Positions 43,752 to 54,500 of a stretch of 64,000 bases of DNA are shown here, one piece after another. A program made the translations under genes and the position numbers. Origin of the DNA: Leishmania martiniquensis (Eukaryota > Euglenozoa > Kinetoplastea > Trypanosomatida > Trypanosomatidae); assembly GCF_017916325.1 (NCBI RefSeq), contig NC_090163.1, positions 1,117,501 through 1,181,500 on the forward strand, in the 5' to 3' direction. Within the stretch, counting starts at the first letter, position 1; each line of letters starts with the position of its first letter. The notes beneath the pieces were generated by a model, which worked only from the letters and a program-made list of their open reading frames with translations, had not been told where the DNA came from and did not search any database.

Positions 43752-44903
43752 CTACATGTCCTTCGCCACACCATCTAGTCCCCTGGTAAGGCTGCCGACG
43801 TTGACGGTGCACTCGTCAGGCGTATACGAGTCGAGAAGATCCTCCATCTCACTCCCATCGCGGATAAACCCTGCGACGGGGAAGAGAAGCTCCAGCCACC
43901 GGCCTCGGCGCGAGCAATTCATCAAATCACATGAAGAAAGGTATACTTGATCGCCAAATTGGAGGGTCCGTAGAGCTTGGGCACTCTCACTCGATTCCGC
44001 GTGGACTGTGAACAGTGCTCTACGCCGTCGCACAAACAGGCAAGGCGATACTTGCGGTGGTGCGCGTAGCCAGAGATGCCGCACCAATGCCATTTGAAAC
44101 ACATCGCAACGCAGTAGCGCCTCCGCGCTAGGCCGTCGCTTCCAGTTCCTGCTCAGCATTGCCATCACACAGTCCCCAAGCGCCCTGCTGTACCCACTTA
44201 CGGCGCTTGGGTGAGGGGGACGAAGGCGCAGGATACGCCTTGTGTGACCCTCCACAGTGGTAGCCCCAAAGGGCAACTTGTTCATCATCAAACGATACAC
44301 AACAAGACCCATGCTCCAAATATCTGCCTTCGATGTGTAGGCGTAGCCCGCAACAATCTCTGGCGCCAGGTAAAGCGGGGTGCCGACACGCGAAACGACA
44401 CGCGCGCCGCAATACGGGAGTCGCCTTATCGAGCCGAAATCGCCAAGCTTTGCTACGGGCCAATTTGCACAACCTGCCTTCGCCGCTGAGAGGAAAATGT
44501 TCTCTGGTTTGATGTCGCGGTGCACTCTGTTTTTCTTGTGTATGTGGTCCAGACCGAGAAGGAGTTGAGCCACGATACTGAGCACCTCCTCCTCCGATAA
44601 GGGGTATCCCTTCTCTATGTAGTCGCCAAGATCCCCAGCATCGCAATATTCCATGAGGATACAGACGCGGCCCTCGTGATCAATCCATGCGTCGTAAGCA
44701 GCTACCACATGGAGACTGCATAGATTCATCATGCCAAGAAACTCCTCGAGAAAGCCGCATCGCTTCACCAGCGACCTGGAACGCTTCACGACTAAGCAGG
44801 TGCCACTTGCATCTCGCACAAGGTATGTCTCCCCAAAAGCGCCGCATCCGAGGAAGCCGATAAAACGCAGATCACGACGGGCAAAGTCAGATGCAATCTC
44901 CAT
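43752..44903 (-). CDS. Protein kinase, NEK-like, with C-terminal SH3-like segment, 383 aa
   Basis: This is a Ser/Thr protein kinase. The ATP loop is G-x-G-x-x-G at 19-24 (GCGAFG), the catalytic lysine is K40 (VVKR), the catalytic loop is HRDIKPEN at 128-135, the metal-binding motif DFG is at 155-157, and the activation segment ends at GTPLYLAPE (174-182). All residues needed for activity are present. The HRDIKPENIFL wording and short N-terminus fit the NEK family, which is expanded in trypanosomatids and often acts in flagellum and basal body biology. After the kinase domain (ending about 275), residues 290-345 show a small beta-rich pattern (ALFTVHAESSE, LQFGDQVYL, GRWLELLFPVAGFI) resembling a bacterial-type SH3 fold. 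That domain is inference. Confidence 0.9.
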   Translation of the reverse strand: MEIASDFARRDLRFIGFLGCGAFGETYLVRDASGTCLVVKRSRSLVKRCGFLEEFLGMMNLCSLHVVAAYDAWIDHEGRVCILMEYCDAGDLGDYIEKGYPLSEEEVLSIVAQLLLGLDHIHKKNRVHRDIKPENIFLSAAKAGCANWPVAKLGDFGSIRRLPYCGARVVSRVGTPLYLAPEIVAGYAYTSKADIWSMGLVVYRLMMNKLPFGATTVEGHTRRILRLRPPHPSAVSGYSRALGDCVMAMLSRNWKRRPSAEALLRCDVFQMALVRHLWLRAPPQVSPCLFVRRRRALFTVHAESSESAQALRTLQFGDQVYLSSCDLMNCSRRGRWLELLFPVAGFIRDGSEMEDLLDSYTPDECTVNVGSLTRGLDGVAKDM

Positions 44904-45613
44904 CGTTGCTCCTACCCAGTGTACTCCCTATCCGACCTGTGCCGGTGATGTGAGTAAAGAAGTCCTCTTTGGGGAGAAGGATATCCCAGCACATCCAGGG
45001 TATCTGATCGAGAGAGGAGCGAGGAGAGAGAGAAGGCGACGTTTGCGATGAGAAAGAGGATTCGGCCTGTTCTGCGAGCGAGATGTACACACACGACCTT
45101 AGTTACAGCACTCGCTGCTGCCACTTTAGCCAAGTAGCCCTGGAGAAGTCTGATAGCTTCGACATCTCGCACGCCACGCGACACTCCAGGAGTCTCGGAA
45201 GAGTACTATATAGAAAGGCGAGGTGCCCGATGCGCTTCCCACCCAGATTGAGCTCAAAAGCTAGCAATGCACTTCAACGGGACACCGCAGAGGACCACTG
45301 CACGACTGCAACCCAGCTCATTAAAGAGCCTCGGGGTGCTCTTCGCATTATCGCCCCGTGTGCCGCACCCTAATTGGCTTGGCCTCTTCGGTGCCAAAGG
45401 TAGCATGAATATGCTAAACAGGACGAACATGAGTTTTTTCACGTAGCTACCCTTCACTCATCCCTGCCGCCGTCACCGCTGCCGCATCCCGTGCACCAAG
45501 GAAGTCCCACGTGTAGATCCGCACCGTGGACTCGCGCGTGTCGGCAACTCCAGGCTACCAGCACAGGGGAGGCCCTTTTACGGTAGTCAAGGACCTGTTT
45601 ATCCCAGCGCCGA
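44904..45613. other. Intergenic region, 0.7 kb
   Basis: No gene is supported. Plus-strand purines at 45010-45060 give a pyrimidine tract on the coding strand upstream of the kinase, the likely trans-splicing signal. Confidence 0.5.
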
Positions 45614-46060
45614 TTATTGGGGCGCAATATTCAGGCGCATCTGGTTCTCACTTTTTGTGAAGCCAGCTTTCGAGTAATACTCAACCATGTCCTCTCTGCA
45701 ATCCAGGACCACCTTGTAGCAATTGCACGTTCTCGCTACCTCCACTAAGCTGCTTAGGAGGTCGCGGCCGATGCCCTGGCCACGACAGTTGGGGTGGGTG
45801 ACCACATCCTCCACATGGCCAACACACTTTCCACCGTGAGTGAATTTTGGCTCCACAATCAGGGAGGCTGTTCCTACAATCTTCTGCGTCGTGGAGCAGA
45901 CCGCAACGCGCGTGCGAACCCCTGCCAGCTCGCGGCGAATGTGCACTTCTTCTAGCTCTTTTTGCGAAAGCTCTGGGGCGGATGTGAGATGGCTAAGAAG
46001 CTCTAGCACACCTTTCAAGTCTCGCTTCTCCAGATCGCGAATGACGATGGTATCACTCAT
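45614..46060 (-). CDS. GNA1: Glucosamine-6-phosphate N-acetyltransferase, 148 aa
   Basis: GNA1 transfers acetyl from acetyl-CoA to glucosamine-6-phosphate, a step in UDP-GlcNAc synthesis and so in GPI anchors and N-glycans. The start was set at the ATG at 46060 (MSDTIVIRDLEKRD), giving the compact length usual for eukaryotic GNA1; the 62 in-frame upstream codons read as UTR. The GNAT fold is clear: IRRELAGVRTRVAV, then IVGTASLIVEPKFTHGG, then GHVEDVVTHPNCRGQGIGRD, whose RGQGIG is the acetyl-CoA pyrophosphate loop. The C-terminal strand KVVLDCREDMVEYYSKAGF matches the family's substrate-site region. No C-terminal SKL-type glycosome signal is present. Confidence 0.93.
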   Translation of the reverse strand: MSDTIVIRDLEKRDLKGVLELLSHLTSAPELSQKELEEVHIRRELAGVRTRVAVCSTTQKIVGTASLIVEPKFTHGGKCVGHVEDVVTHPNCRGQGIGRDLLSSLVEVARTCNCYKVVLDCREDMVEYYSKAGFTKSENQMRLNIAPQ

Positions 46061-46942
46061 TGACCGTATTGATAAGCGCTTTAACGAGTTCGTGTGCACA
46101 CGCAGGCAAAGAGGTATATGCGTAGAGGCTGTCTGTGCCTGTCTGTCGAGTGGGATGGGGGGGAGCGTGTCCGTGTCAAGTTGAAGCCGTCTTCCAAAGG
46201 CACCGGAAAACGAGCGCCAGGGAAGGGACAAGAAAGGGCGATGCATACACGAAAAAAAAGCTCAGCGGCACCATCCAGCTATCACAATTGCAAGAACAAT
46301 AGATTGCAAAGTGTCATAACGCGGTTTGTTTTCTCTCAGAGGAAGTTGAAAATAAAACCCTCTTCCACATGCGTCGCCGCAACGCATTCCAGTTCATCTA
46401 GTAAGACTCACTGGCGAGCAAAAACCGCCAACAAAGGTGAAGTTTGTGCGCGCTTTGTACACCTAGGAGATATTGCACGTGACAAAAACCTGGGCCGCCT
46501 AAGCATGAAAATAGACCAGGAAAAAAGACTGCGAGGTTACGTCGATAAACCTACGATTTCTGCCCGCACGGCAACACATCAGCCCTCAGAAGCACTAATA
46601 CCCAAATAGTCGACGTCACCGACAGCCAGCGACTGAAGCCATGAAAAAAATGAAGAGGGAAGTCTCCCCGTGTAGCACTGCGGAAACCCAATCACGCGCA
46701 AAGAGATTCACACACACACACACTAGCACATATATGGTCTAGACATAGAAGTGAGCTTTAACTGCGTGCATATGCCCAAGAGAAGCTCCTCGCTACTTCT
46801 CAGAATGTACCAACAACTGAGTTGCACCTGTAAAGGTAGCCCAAAGCAGCACACCTGCACCGAGATACTTGATAGGGCTTCACCAACATTTGCCTTCGGA
46901 TCTAGCTTCTCGATTCCAGTGAGAAACATGTCGACGATCACT
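46061..46942. other. Intergenic region, 0.88 kb
   Basis: No gene is supported. The left part is the GNA1 5' leader; the right part, ending at the FG gene stop, holds a CA tract (46710-46721) and should include that gene's 3' UTR. Confidence 0.5.
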
Positions 46943-49900
46943 TCACTGAAAATTTGAAGCTAGTGAGCTGAAAGATGATGCCCCAAATGTACTACTTGTG
47001 TTACCCCCACCAGAGAAAGCGCTCTTTGGCACACTCGAGAACCCACTGCCCTGCGGAGTTCCACCAAAAGCACTCGTAAATGCACTTGTACGGCCAAATC
47101 CTGGTGCGCTCGCTGTCCCGGTGCTGCTGCTGGTAACGCTCACGCCACACCCACCGTGAACGGCACCAAATGCACTAGGAATACCAAAACCCATCTCTGA
47201 ACTCCCGAGTGCAGACGAAGAGGCCGCCGGCAGCAAGCCTGGTTGCCCAAAGGGAGTCGCTGCAGGAGCAGCCTTGCCGAACGCACTCCCCGGCGCCTGC
47301 GCCGCTCCCGCTCCCGGTTGCCCAAAGGGAGTCGCTGCAGGAGCAGCCTTGCCGAACGCACTCCCCGGCGCCTGCGCCGCTCCCGCTCCCGGCTGCCCAA
47401 AGGGAGTCGCTGCAGGAGCAGCCTTGCCGAACGCACTCCCCGGCGCCTGCGCCGCTCCCGCTCCCGGCTGCCCAAAGGGAGTCGCTGCAGGAGCAGCCTT
47501 GCCGAACGCACTCCCCGGCGCCTGCGCCGCTCCCGCTCCCGGCTGCCCAAAGGGAGTCGCTGCAGGAGCAGCCTTGCCGAACGCACTCCCCGGCGCCTGC
47601 GCCGCTCCCGCTCCCGGCTGCCCAAAGGGAGTCGCTGCAGGAGCAGCCTTGCCGAACGCACTCCCCGGCGCCTGCGCCGCTCCCGCTCCCGGCTGCCCAA
47701 AGGGAGTCGCTGCAGGAGCAGCCTTGCCGAACGCACTCCCCGGCGCCTGCGCCGCTCCCGCTCCCGGCTGCCCAAAGGGAGTCGCTGCAGGAGCAGCCTT
47801 GCCGAACGCACTCCCCGGCGCCTGCGCCGCTCCCGCTCCCGGCTGCCCAAAGGGAGTCGCTGCAGGAGCAGCCTTGCCGAACGCACTCCCCGGCGCCTGC
47901 GCCGCTCCCGCTCCCGGCTGCCCAAAGGGAGTCGCTGCAGGAGCAGCCTTGCCGAACGCACTCCCCGGCGCCTGCGCCGCTCCCGCTCCCGGCTGCCCAA
48001 AGGGAGTCGCTGCAGGAGCAGCCTTGCCGAACGCACTCCCCGGCGCCTGCGCCGCTCCCGCTCCCGGTTGCCCAAAGGGAGTCGCTGCAGGAGCAGCCTT
48101 GCCGAACGCACTCCCCGGCGCCTGCGCCGCTCCCGCTCCCGGCTGCCCAAAGGGAGTCGCTGCAGCAGCGCCAGCACCGAACCCGAAGCCACCGACGGCA
48201 GGCTTGCTCTCTGACGCGGCGCCCGGCTTCTCGGCGGCAGCAGCGCCAGCACCGAACCCGAAGCCACCGACGGCAGGCTTGCTCTCTGACGCGGCGCCCG
48301 GCTTCTCGGCGGCAACAGCGCCAGCACCGAACCCGAAGCCGCCGACGGCAGGCTTGCTCTCTGACGCGGCGCCCGTCTTCTCGGCGGCAGCAGCGCCAGC
48401 ACCGAACCCGAAGCCGCCGACGGCAGGCTTGCTCTCTGACGCGGCGCCCGTCTTCTCGGCGGCAGCAGCGCCAGCACCGAACCCGAAGCCACCGACGGCA
48501 GGCTTGCTCTCTGACGCGGCGCCCGGCTTCTCGGCGGCAACAGCGCCAGCACCGAACCCGAAGCCGCCGACGGCAGGCTTGCTCTCTGACGCGGCGCCCG
48601 GCTTCTCGGCGGCAGCAGCGCCAGCACCGAACCCGAAGCCGCCGACGGCAGGCTTGCTCTCTGACGCGGCGCCCGGCTTCTCGGCGGCAGCAGCGCCAGC
48701 ACCGAACCCGAAGCCGCCGACGGCAGGCTTGCTCTCTGACGCGGCGCCCGTCTTCTCGGCGGCAGCAGCGCCAGCACCGAACCCGAAGCCACCGACGGCA
48801 GGCTTGCTCTCTGACGCGGCGCCCGGCTTCTCGGCGGCAACAGCGCCAGCACCGAACCCGAAGCCGCCGACGGCAGGCTTGCTCTCTGACGCGGCGCCCG
48901 TCTTCTCGGCGGCAGCAGCGCCAGCACCGAACCCGAAGCCGCCGACGGCAGGCTTGCTCTCTGACGCGGCGCCCGTCTTCTCGGCGGCAGCAGCGCCAGC
49001 ACCGAACCCGAAGCCACCGACGGCAGGCTTGCTCTCTGACGCGGCGCCCGGCTTCTCGGCGGCAACAGCGCCAGCACCGAACCCGAAGCCGCCGACGGCA
49101 GGCTTGCTCTCTGACGCGGCGCCCGGCTTCTCGGCGGCAGCAGCGCCAGCACCGAACCCGAAGCCGCCGACGGCAGGCTTGCTCTCTGACGCGGCGCCCG
49201 GCTTCTCGGCGGCAGCAGCGCCAGCACCGAACCCGAAGCCGCCGACGGCAGGCTTGCTCTCTGACGCGGCGCCCGTCTTCTCGGCGGCAGCAGCGCCAGC
49301 ACCGAACCCGAAGCCACCGACGGCAGGCTTGCTCTCTGACGCGGCGCCCGGCTTCTCGGCGGCAACAGCGCCAGCACCGAACCCGAAGCCGCCGACGGCA
49401 GGCTTGCTCTCTGACGCGGCGCCCGGCTTCTCGGCGGCAGCAGCGCCAGCACCGAACCCGAAGCCGCCGACGGCAGGCTTGCTCTCTGACGCGGCGCCCG
49501 GCTTCTCGGCGGCAGCAGCGCCAGCACCGAACCCGAAGCCGCCGACGGCAGGCTTGCTCTCTGACGCGGCGCCCGTCTTCTCGGCGGCAGCAGCGCCAGC
49601 ACCGAACCCGAAGCCACCGACGGCAGGCTTGCTCTCTGACGCGGCGCCCGGCTTCTCGGCGGCAGCAGCGCCAGCACCGAACCCGAAGCCACCGACGGCA
49701 GGCTTGCTCTCTGACGTGGCGCCCGGCTTCTCGGCGGCAGCAGCGCCAGCACCGAACCCGAAGCCGCCGACGGCAGGCTTGCTCTCTGACGTGGCGCCCG
49801 GCTTCTCGGCGGCAGCAGCGCCAGCACCGAACCCGAAGCCGCCGACGGCAGGCTTGCTCTCTGACGCAGCTCCCGGCTTCTCGGCGGCAGCAGCGCCAGC

Positions 49901-50470
49901 ACCGAACCCGAAGCCGCCAACGGCAGGCTTGCTCTCTGACGCGGCACTGGGGTCTTTAGACGAAATCAAGCCTGTCGCCTTCGGAAGCCTTCTATCGCTA
50001 AGTGCGGGAGCGACGGGCTCTGTCTGGGCAAGCTCTGTCGGGTGTTCCCTTATTAGTGCATAGGGGCTTACGTGACTGTCGGCGACCATCATCTCAGGAG
50101 AATACCCAACTGCAAAGATAGTGGTTGATGAGCATTCAGCAGCTGCGCTCCGGCGCGCAGCTGACCACCTGCGTTGAGAGCAATCCGCTGCTCTCAAAAA
50201 CAATGAGTCGATCGAGCTCAGGAGCAAACCAATTGTGTGAACTGGTGTTTCTTCACTAAAACTACCGCCTGTTGCCAAAAACCGATGCAAATGGGTTTCG
50301 TGAAACTGGTCTATTGAGGCTTCCAATGTCGGGATTTCCTTGTTGCATATGTCGTTAACACGCTTTCTAAGCAGCTGCACTCGACTACACAGCTCCTGGA
50401 GATCTTTCAAACTCGTGGTCATTGCCGTCGCGGAATTGCATACCGCATCAAGCCGAGTGTGCGGTGGCAT
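46943..50470 (-). CDS. FG-repeat nucleoporin-like protein, 1175 aa
   Basis: FG nucleoporins line the nuclear pore and form its selective barrier by binding transport receptors through Phe-Gly motifs. The start is the ATG at 50470 (MPPHTRLDAV); the codon before it is GTG. Residues 1-110 are non-repetitive with a coiled-coil-like segment (KDLQELCSRVQLLRKRVND) that probably anchors the protein. After a linker, 24 copies of a 25-residue unit containing GGFGFGAGA run from about 175 to 775, then 12 copies of a second 25-residue unit with TPFGQPG and GSAFGK (about 775-1075). The tail has irregular FG, GFG and SAFG motifs and ends SSLASNF. FG dipeptides therefore number about 80. The FG-Nup class is secure; which trypanosome Nup it matches is not determined. 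Confidence 0.85.
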   Translation of the reverse strand: MPPHTRLDAVCNSATAMTTSLKDLQELCSRVQLLRKRVNDICNKEIPTLEASIDQFHETHLHRFLATGGSFSEETPVHTIGLLLSSIDSLFLRAADCSQRRWSAARRSAAAECSSTTIFAVGYSPEMMVADSHVSPYALIREHPTELAQTEPVAPALSDRRLPKATGLISSKDPSAASESKPAVGGFGFGAGAAAAEKPGAASESKPAVGGFGFGAGAAAAEKPGATSESKPAVGGFGFGAGAAAAEKPGATSESKPAVGGFGFGAGAAAAEKPGAASESKPAVGGFGFGAGAAAAEKTGAASESKPAVGGFGFGAGAAAAEKPGAASESKPAVGGFGFGAGAAAAEKPGAASESKPAVGGFGFGAGAVAAEKPGAASESKPAVGGFGFGAGAAAAEKTGAASESKPAVGGFGFGAGAAAAEKPGAASESKPAVGGFGFGAGAAAAEKPGAASESKPAVGGFGFGAGAVAAEKPGAASESKPAVGGFGFGAGAAAAEKTGAASESKPAVGGFGFGAGAAAAEKTGAASESKPAVGGFGFGAGAVAAEKPGAASESKPAVGGFGFGAGAAAAEKTGAASESKPAVGGFGFGAGAAAAEKPGAASESKPAVGGFGFGAGAAAAEKPGAASESKPAVGGFGFGAGAVAAEKPGAASESKPAVGGFGFGAGAAAAEKTGAASESKPAVGGFGFGAGAAAAEKTGAASESKPAVGGFGFGAGAVAAEKPGAASESKPAVGGFGFGAGAAAAEKPGAASESKPAVGGFGFGAGAAAATPFGQPGAGAAQAPGSAFGKAAPAATPFGQPGAGAAQAPGSAFGKAAPAATPFGQPGAGAAQAPGSAFGKAAPAATPFGQPGAGAAQAPGSAFGKAAPAATPFGQPGAGAAQAPGSAFGKAAPAATPFGQPGAGAAQAPGSAFGKAAPAATPFGQPGAGAAQAPGSAFGKAAPAATPFGQPGAGAAQAPGSAFGKAAPAATPFGQPGAGAAQAPGSAFGKAAPAATPFGQPGAGAAQAPGSAFGKAAPAATPFGQPGAGAAQAPGSAFGKAAPAATPFGQPGAGAAQAPGSAFGKAAPAATPFGQPGLLPAASSSALGSSEMGFGIPSAFGAVHGGCGVSVTSSSTGTASAPGFGRTSAFTSAFGGTPQGSGFSSVPKSAFSGGGNTSSTFGASSFSSLASNFQ
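47246..48155. repeat. 75-bp tandem repeat array, 12 copies (FG gene 1)
   Basis: Twelve near-perfect 75-bp units encode a 25-residue block with one PFG and one AFG motif. Only a C/T change in the first and twelfth-side units (GGTTGC versus GGCTGC) was seen. Such homogeneity implies recent expansion or ongoing conversion. Confidence 0.95.
48156..49950. repeat. 75-bp tandem repeat array, 24 copies (FG gene 1)
   Basis: Twenty-four 75-bp units encode a 25-residue block with two adjacent FG dipeptides (GFGFG). Unit variants recur in order: Pro or Thr in the EK(P/T)G position, Ala or Val before AAEK, and Ala or Thr before SES near the N-terminal end. The recurring variant order suggests that blocks of several units duplicated together. 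Confidence 0.95.
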
Positions 50471-51501
50471 CACGTACCAACTATTTCAGGTAGGTTAACG
50501 AAGACGAAGCTACACACGAAAAAGGTGCGTTATAGCACCGTTGATAGAGAAAAAAGTGTACACGCTACTAAATGAGAGCGTCTATTCGTCTTCCCTTCCC
50601 TTTTTAGATAGCGGCAGACTCCCATGCAAACGAAAGGTTAGAGAAGAAGACGTCGAGGTAAATTAGATGCAGCGTTCACTTCCCCCTTTACGAGAAACCA
50701 TTCTGGCTGAAGACATGAATCGAAGGCCACCCCTCCCCTTCCCTGCCTTCACTCAGGTCCATCGCCGCAAATGAGAAGCACGCGTTCACGGGCGCCACAG
50801 CGGTGTGGCGAAGCCGTCGCTCAAGCACGGCCCCTGCCTTCAGCTGCATTCACCCCCACCCACGCCCCGCACGTAGCCTCGAAGCTGCGCCCATCATGCC
50901 GGTCTCCACGTGGTGCATCCCTGGGGGTGGCTCAGGCTACCCTTCCCCCCCGCCACCGGGCAGTGTGAAGAGCGGCTGAGACACGATGGAGTCGCCTTGG
51001 CTCGATGCGCATCATATCGATGGCACACACATGTTAACTACTGCAGGTCGCTCCCACGCGACGGCATCCAGGGCATGGCAGTCGGCATCGGGAGAGGGGT
51101 AGATGGCCCTGGCCCCAGTGCTGCGTAGGTGCTGGACCCTGTGTCACTGCCAGAAAAGGGGGAAAAGAAGGCGGCTGCATGGCCTCCCACGAGTGAGAAG
51201 AGGTGCGGAGCCTCTGAGAAACATTGCGCTCAGTTTTGCTCCGCGCTTGTGGGTTCATTATTCCGAAAAAAAGACGACAGTAGCTCCTCAACCGATGTGC
51301 TACATTCAACAACCACAAACAACTCCACTGGAAGAGATCCTTTGGTATCCTCAACATCATCATCTGATGGTGCACCAATGTTCCGAAACAGTACCCCACA
51401 CAACCTAAAGCGCTTTCCCAACGTGGCCTGAGGTATCTTGTCGTAGTATAGAGAATAGTATCGCTGAGGCAAGAAAAAGAGCAAGTTCGAAGGGAAATCT
51501 A
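50471..51501. other. Intergenic region between the two FG genes
   Basis: About 1 kb, half of it copy 2 of the dispersed repeat (50732-51248). The part at 50560-50620 contains the pyrimidine-purine sequence expected for the leader of FG gene 1. The 250 bp between the repeat and the stop of FG gene 2 is probably that gene's proximal 3' UTR. Confidence 0.6.
50732..51248. repeat. Dispersed 0.52 kb repeat, copy 2
   Basis: Same element and orientation as 27909-28425. It begins about 250 bp downstream of the FG gene 2 stop on the coding strand, again a 3' UTR-type position. The copies differ at one position in the body (A for G near 50780) and at several of the last 15 bases. Confidence 0.8.
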
Positions 51502-54500
51502 TCAGGATTTACGAAACGCCTTCGCCAAATGCCGACGAATGAGGCTTTCGTTCACTTGTGTGAGAGACTCATCAAAATCCGCCTCTCTCTCAGCCACTGC
51601 GTTTACGTGCTCCTGAGAAAGTGCGCGCCGAACTTCAAACAACAAATCTTGGCGAAAGCACTCCAACTCAGTCTTTATCACCTCCCGTTGCTCTTTCATG
51701 ATCCTCGTGATGACTTCCTCCACCACGGCCGACGAAGAAAAGTCCGGAGAACATGAATACACAAACCTACTTGAGCATACCCTGCTACTTGAAACCTTTG
51801 GCGCAGGAGCACTATCGCTACGTGTACACCCACAGACAGAGCACTCCTCAAGACATAACACTGCCTCTTGATGCGCCACATCGGCATTACGACCTAATAC
51901 GTTGCTCGCCTCCAGTCCCTTATCATTCCCGCAGATGACACCAAAACCCCTCCCATCGAGAACTTCAAGCGCGAGGCTTTCAGTCAAAGGAGCAGCCTTT
52001 CCGGCGTTCGATGCAGGCAGATCACCACAGGCGCTCTTGAACGGCGCGGCAGCAGGCTTCGCGGCGTCCGACGCAGGCAGATCTCCGGAGGTTCTTACCA
52101 AGCTCTGAGGAGCGGCTGGAGGCTCAGACGGAGAGCTGGGGTCCCTATGAAACGTTCTCTTTTTGGCGCACGGCCAGCAGTCCGACCGCACACTCGCCTT
52201 TCCGTTCAAGTGCGGTCCCTTCAAGTCCTTTATCTTGTGGCATACGGCACAGCGCCAGAGAGCGTCCGCCGACACGACGGGATTACCGGCGCTCTCTGCA
52301 GTAGTTTTGGCTGCCGCGCTAGTGACCACCACCGGCATCAGGCAGCTCAGTTCCTCAGCGTCTGACGGTACAATAGGAGCTTTGAACACAGTCGAAAGAG
52401 GCTCGGCTAAATTCGACGCCTCTTCATCTCCCACAGTCTTGGTCACATGGCTATTGCGCGGCTCCGACTTCTCCAGCGCAGCATCAGTACTGTCCTCAGC
52501 AAGAAACGTTGTCTTCTTCGCGCACGGCCAGCAGTCCGACCGCACACTCGCCTTTCCGTTCAAGTGCGGTCCCTTCAGGTCCTTGACCTTGTGGCATACG
52601 GCACAGCGCCATACCCTTTCGCGTCCCACGCCACGGCTCCCTGTCGCCCCTGCTGGTTCAGTCGTTGCAAAGGGGGTAGAAGCAGGCCAGCTGCTCGGGC
52701 CTTGCTCAGACGCGTCCGACATTTTATTGCCGGCGACTGGCCTCGAAGAGCTACTGAACGCAGAAAGACCGGCTGCATCTCCAAAGTTTGCCGTCGGCAC
52801 ATCACCCGCTATACTCTGAGCCAAATGCTCCCTTGAGTTCTCACCTAAGGGTCCCTTGAACGGCGCGACAGCAGGCTTCGCGGCGTCCGATGCAGGCGCA
52901 GCACCAAAGGCGCTCTTGAACGGCGCGGCAGCAGGCTTCGCGGCGTCCGATGCAGGCGCAGCACCAAAGGCGCTCTTGAACGGCGCGGCAGCAGGCTTCG
53001 CGGCGTCCGATGCAGGCAGATCACCAAAGGCGCTCTTGAACGGCGGGGCAGCAGGCTTCGCGGCGTCCGATGCAGGCGCAGCACCAAAGGCGCTCTTGAA
53101 CGGCGCGGCAGCAGGCTTCGCGGCGTCCGATGCAGGCGCAGCACCAAAGGCGCTCTTGAACGGCGCGGCAGCAGGCTTCGCGGCGTCCGATGCAGGCAGA
53201 TCACCAAAGGCGCTCTTGAACGGCGCGGCAGCAGGCTTCGCGGCGTCCGATGCAGGCAGATCACCAAAGGCGCTCTTGAACGGCGCGGCAGCAGGCTTCG
53301 CGGCGTCCGATGCAGGCGCAGCACCAAAGGCGCTCTTGAACGGCGCGGCAGCAGGCTTCGCGGCGTCCGATGCAGGCAGATCACCAAAGGCGCTCTTGAA
53401 CGGCGCGGCAGCAGGCTTCGCGGCGTCCGATGCAGGCGCAGCACCAAAGGCGCTCTTGAACGGCGCGGCAGCAGGCTTCGCGGCGTCCGATGCAGGCGCA
53501 GCACCAAAGGCGCTCTTGAACGGCGCGGCAGCAGGCTTCGCGGCGTCCGATGCAGGCGCAGCACCAAAGGCGCTCTTGAACGGCGGGGCAGCAGGCTTCG
53601 CGGCGTCCGATGCAGGCAGATCACCAAAGGCGCTCTTGAACGGCGCGGCAGCAGGCTTCGCGGCGTCCGATGCAGGCGCAGCACCAAAGGCGCTCTTGAA
53701 CGGCGCGGCAGCAGGCTTCGCGGCGTCCGATGCAGGCGCAGCACCAAAGGCGCTCTTGAACGGCGCGGCAGCAGGCTTCGCGGCGTCCGATGCAGGCGCA
53801 GCACCAAAGGCGCTCTTGAACGGCGGGGCAGCAGGCTTCGCGGCGTCCGATGCAGGCAGATCACCAAAGGCGCTCTTGAACGGCGGGGCAGCAGGCTTCG
53901 CGGCGTCCGATGCAGGCGCAGCACCAAAGGCGCTCTTGAACGGCGGGGCAGCAGGCTTCGCGGCGTCCGATGCAGGCAGATCACCAAAGGCGCTCTTGAA
54001 CGGCGCGGCAGCAGGCTTCGCGGCGTCCGATGCAGGCAGATCACCAAAGGCGCTCTTGAACGGCGCGGCAGCAGGCTTCGCGGCGTCCGATGCAGGCGCA
54101 GCACCAAAGGCGCTCTTGAACGGCGGGGCAGCAGGCTTCGCGGCGTCCGATGCAGGCAGATCACCAAAGGCGCTCTTGAACGGCGCGGCAGCAGGCTTCG
54201 CGGCGTCCGATGCAGGCGCAGCACCAAAGGCGCTCTTGAACGGCGGGGCAGCAGGCTTCGCGGCGTCCGATGCAGGCAGATCACCAAAGGCGCTCTTGAA
54301 CGGCGCGGCAGCAGGCTTCGCGGCGTCCGATGCAGGCAGATCACCAAAGGCGCTCTTGAACGGCGCGGCAGCAGGCTTCGCGGCGTCCGATGCAGGCAGA
54401 TCACCAAAGGCGCTCTTGAACGGCGGGGCAGCAGGCTTCGCGGCGTCCGATGCAGGCGCAGCACCAAAGGCGCTCTTGAACGGCGCGGCAGCAGGCTTCG

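Noticed and set aside
47209..50063. Three plus-strand frames of 323 to 929 codons across the first FG gene
   Set aside because: They exist because the 75-bp units are multiples of three and contain no stop in those frames. The translations (Pro/Ala-rich or Arg/Gln-rich) have no non-repetitive ends, whereas the minus-strand frame has a folded head and tail.
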